Shown one piece after another: positions 62,396 through 64,000 of a stretch of DNA of 64,000 bases. Where the stretch lies: the NCBI RefSeq assembly GCF_001761485.1, contig NC_090774.1, forward strand, positions 2,108,001-2,172,000, read 5' to 3'. Position 1 is the first letter of the stretch. Each line of letters opens with the position of its first letter. The notes under the pieces were generated by a model. It did not search any database, was not told where the DNA came from, and worked only from the letters and a program-made list of their open reading frames with translations. The position numbers and the translations under genes are program-made. The stretch comes from Yarrowia lipolytica (lineage: Eukaryota; Ascomycota; Dipodascomycetes; Dipodascales).

Positions 62396-64000
62396 AATTT
62401 TTTCACAGACGAGACATAGATGCGTTATCTATGACAGCCACACGGTCGGGTTGGGGTTCGGAAGCCCACCAGTTTGACAAGGTATTTGGGCAATGCAGAA
62501 TGGCAAATGGCAATGAAAATAAAAAAAATTGAAAATGGAAGTGGAAAATTAAATTTTGTGAGTGAGACAATTAATTAGGAAATTATTGTATTTGATTAAT
62601 TTGGTAGATTATTATAATGATTTATTATTTGGATGATTTAAGATGAATTTGGATGATATTTGGAGTTATATTTTTTCTATATGTTTTCTATTTTATTATT
62701 TTCTAATTTTCTATTATTTTCCATTTTTATTATTTTCTATTCTATTTATCTTAATCTTCTTTAGTAATAAATAATCATCAATTGTAGCAACCAACAATCG
62801 CGACATACGCCATAGCAACCCAGATTAGATAAGAGCCCATTCCACCGCCGCCACGCCACAGTCCACCGCACGGCTTATCTCTAAACTTGCTACGGCATGA
62901 CTCAGGTACGAGTATCGTCGAGTACATACAGTGGGCTGCCGAGCGGCGTTTTTCGGTAGCGACGCGTCGAGAGTTTGGAGCTAGAAAAATTTGTGCATGT
63001 GCGAGGCAAGGTAGATCAGAGAGTGGGGTTGAAATACGTGTGGATGGTCCTTGAAGACGGTCGTAGACGGTCGTTCAGCATTGTTATAGGGTATGGAAGA
63101 TGGTTGTAGACGATGCCTGAACATTGTTGCAGGACAAGTTCCACATTGCTCTAGACAGTACAGCATCTAGAGCTCGCTGAGGGGATCAAATGGAGAAATG
63201 TCCGCGATCGATTCCGCCGGAACCACTGCATCATTTGAGACACCCCCACATCCGATAGCACGGTATGAGTTGGCACTGAGTTAGTACTGAGCGGTACTGA
63301 GTTGGTACCGGGTTTGCATTGGCGTGACCTGGGGATCTACTTGCAGCAGGTGGTTTGTGGTTTTTTGGTATGGTAGTAGTAGTCTTAATCAGAGTGGAAG
63401 CGGTGATCTCAGACCAAGGTTAGTAGACCGGATTTGACCCTCTTATGAACGTATTACTTGACGTATTGTTGACGTATTGTTTAAACAAGTTATAGTACTA
63501 CTTGTAGTCGTATCACACTCGTCGTCCTCGTTGTCACTATCATGATCTTGCCATTATCATGGTCTTGCCATCGCACTAGCCTCTCGCACTTGCTTGTCCC
63601 ACCCTTGGCGAGGAAGGACATCTTCCACCAACGCTGTAAACCTCTAAAAAGACCCACGGAACCTCGCGACATGTTCATTGGACTTTGAAGGGTTCGTCTA
63701 TGAAGATCCTTACACACTCGTACGTTACCTCATCTTCAGAGACCAAGATGACGATATACCCGCGGAACTATACTCAGAAATTGTGTCTGTCTATACTCAG
63801 TAGAAAAATAGCCCCCAGCAGCGTTCATTTGTATTCTCAATTGCCAAATAAATGCGACATTTGGAAAAATCGAACCCGCGTCCTGACATCCATTGATGCA
63901 GCTAAAAATGACCCAGATTGGTCCGCCGAGAAGTCCCCGACAAGTAACAGCTGCTTCCAGTAGTGGATATTTGTCAATTCTCTTCGGATCCTTCTCCCCA

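Larger units (their letters stand above)
60884..64000. other. 3-kb gene-free region with CACGTG cluster and A+T trough
   Basis: Holds ACGACACAAAACCAA repeats (60950-61000), a T-rich tract (about 61165-61225), a CACGTG cluster (61651-62160), a degenerate repeat with AAAGTCTAA units (62277-62395) and a strong A+T trough (62521-62760, 43 G/C in 240 by my count). Frames at 63.5-63.96 kb are short, and I cannot support a gene. Confidence 0.55.

Noticed and set aside
63850-63900. GCGGGTTCGATT on the minus strand, like a tRNA B box
   Set aside because: The T stem does not close and no D or anticodon arm is found upstream.

Overview
This window is nuclear DNA of a budding yeast and very probably Yarrowia lipolytica. 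Four genes carry the intron style of that species: a GTGAGT donor, and a CTAAC branch site only a few bases before the acceptor AG. Gene content (septin CDC11, SYN8, STE23, POS5, GLR1, TAF10, TAF11, RSP5), balanced base composition and long repeat-rich spacers also fit. Conserved leucines written as CTG are consistent with the standard code. I saw no mobile element, virus copy, rRNA, tRNA or CRISPR array that I could support.

Layout. 0-7.4 kb: CDC11 (-), a zinc alcohol dehydrogenase (-), TAF11 (+). 7.5-16.6 kb: insulysin-type protease STE23 (-), a RING/TRAF-finger protein (-), Qc-SNARE SYN8 (+), a spliced gene of unknown function (-) and mitochondrial glutamyl-tRNA synthetase (+). 16.6-31.2 kb: sparse DNA with a secreted double-psi-barrel protein whose frame is broken as given, NAD(H) kinase POS5 (+), arginyl-tRNA synthetase (-), and three small or membrane/secreted genes (-). 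31.2-47.2 kb: glutathione reductase GLR1 (-), TAF10 (+), a repeat-rich secreted surface protein (+), an MFS exporter (-), RSP5 (-) and an amino-acid/GABA-type permease (-). 47.2-64 kb is nearly empty: only a two-finger C2H2 protein (-) and an ECL1-like protein (+) are convincing.

Functional themes. Two TFIID histone-fold subunits (TAF10, TAF11), two aminoacyl-tRNA synthetases, and an NADPH-making/NADPH-using pair (POS5, GLR1) lie here. RSP5 sits with a permease (the kind of protein it ubiquitinates) and a one-pass membrane protein with a PPAY motif that could recruit it. These are ordinary housekeeping genes in separate transcription units, not an operon-like system.

Main results. (1) Exact splice structures are worked out for CDC11, RSP5, a C2H2 gene and an unknown gene. 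(2) SYN8 has histidine where nearly all Qc-SNAREs have the zero-layer glutamine. (3) GLR1 has an in-frame mitochondrial-type leader with no ATG. (4) A small secreted precursor ends in a very cationic, cysteine-rich tail. (5) The 53-64 kb gene desert contains A+T troughs, a perfect dyad, TTAGGG motifs and a cluster of CACGTG sites, and is a candidate centromere. (6) There are more than a dozen unrelated minisatellites, one 33-base motif present twice, and one long hairpin. No wholly new biological system was demonstrated.
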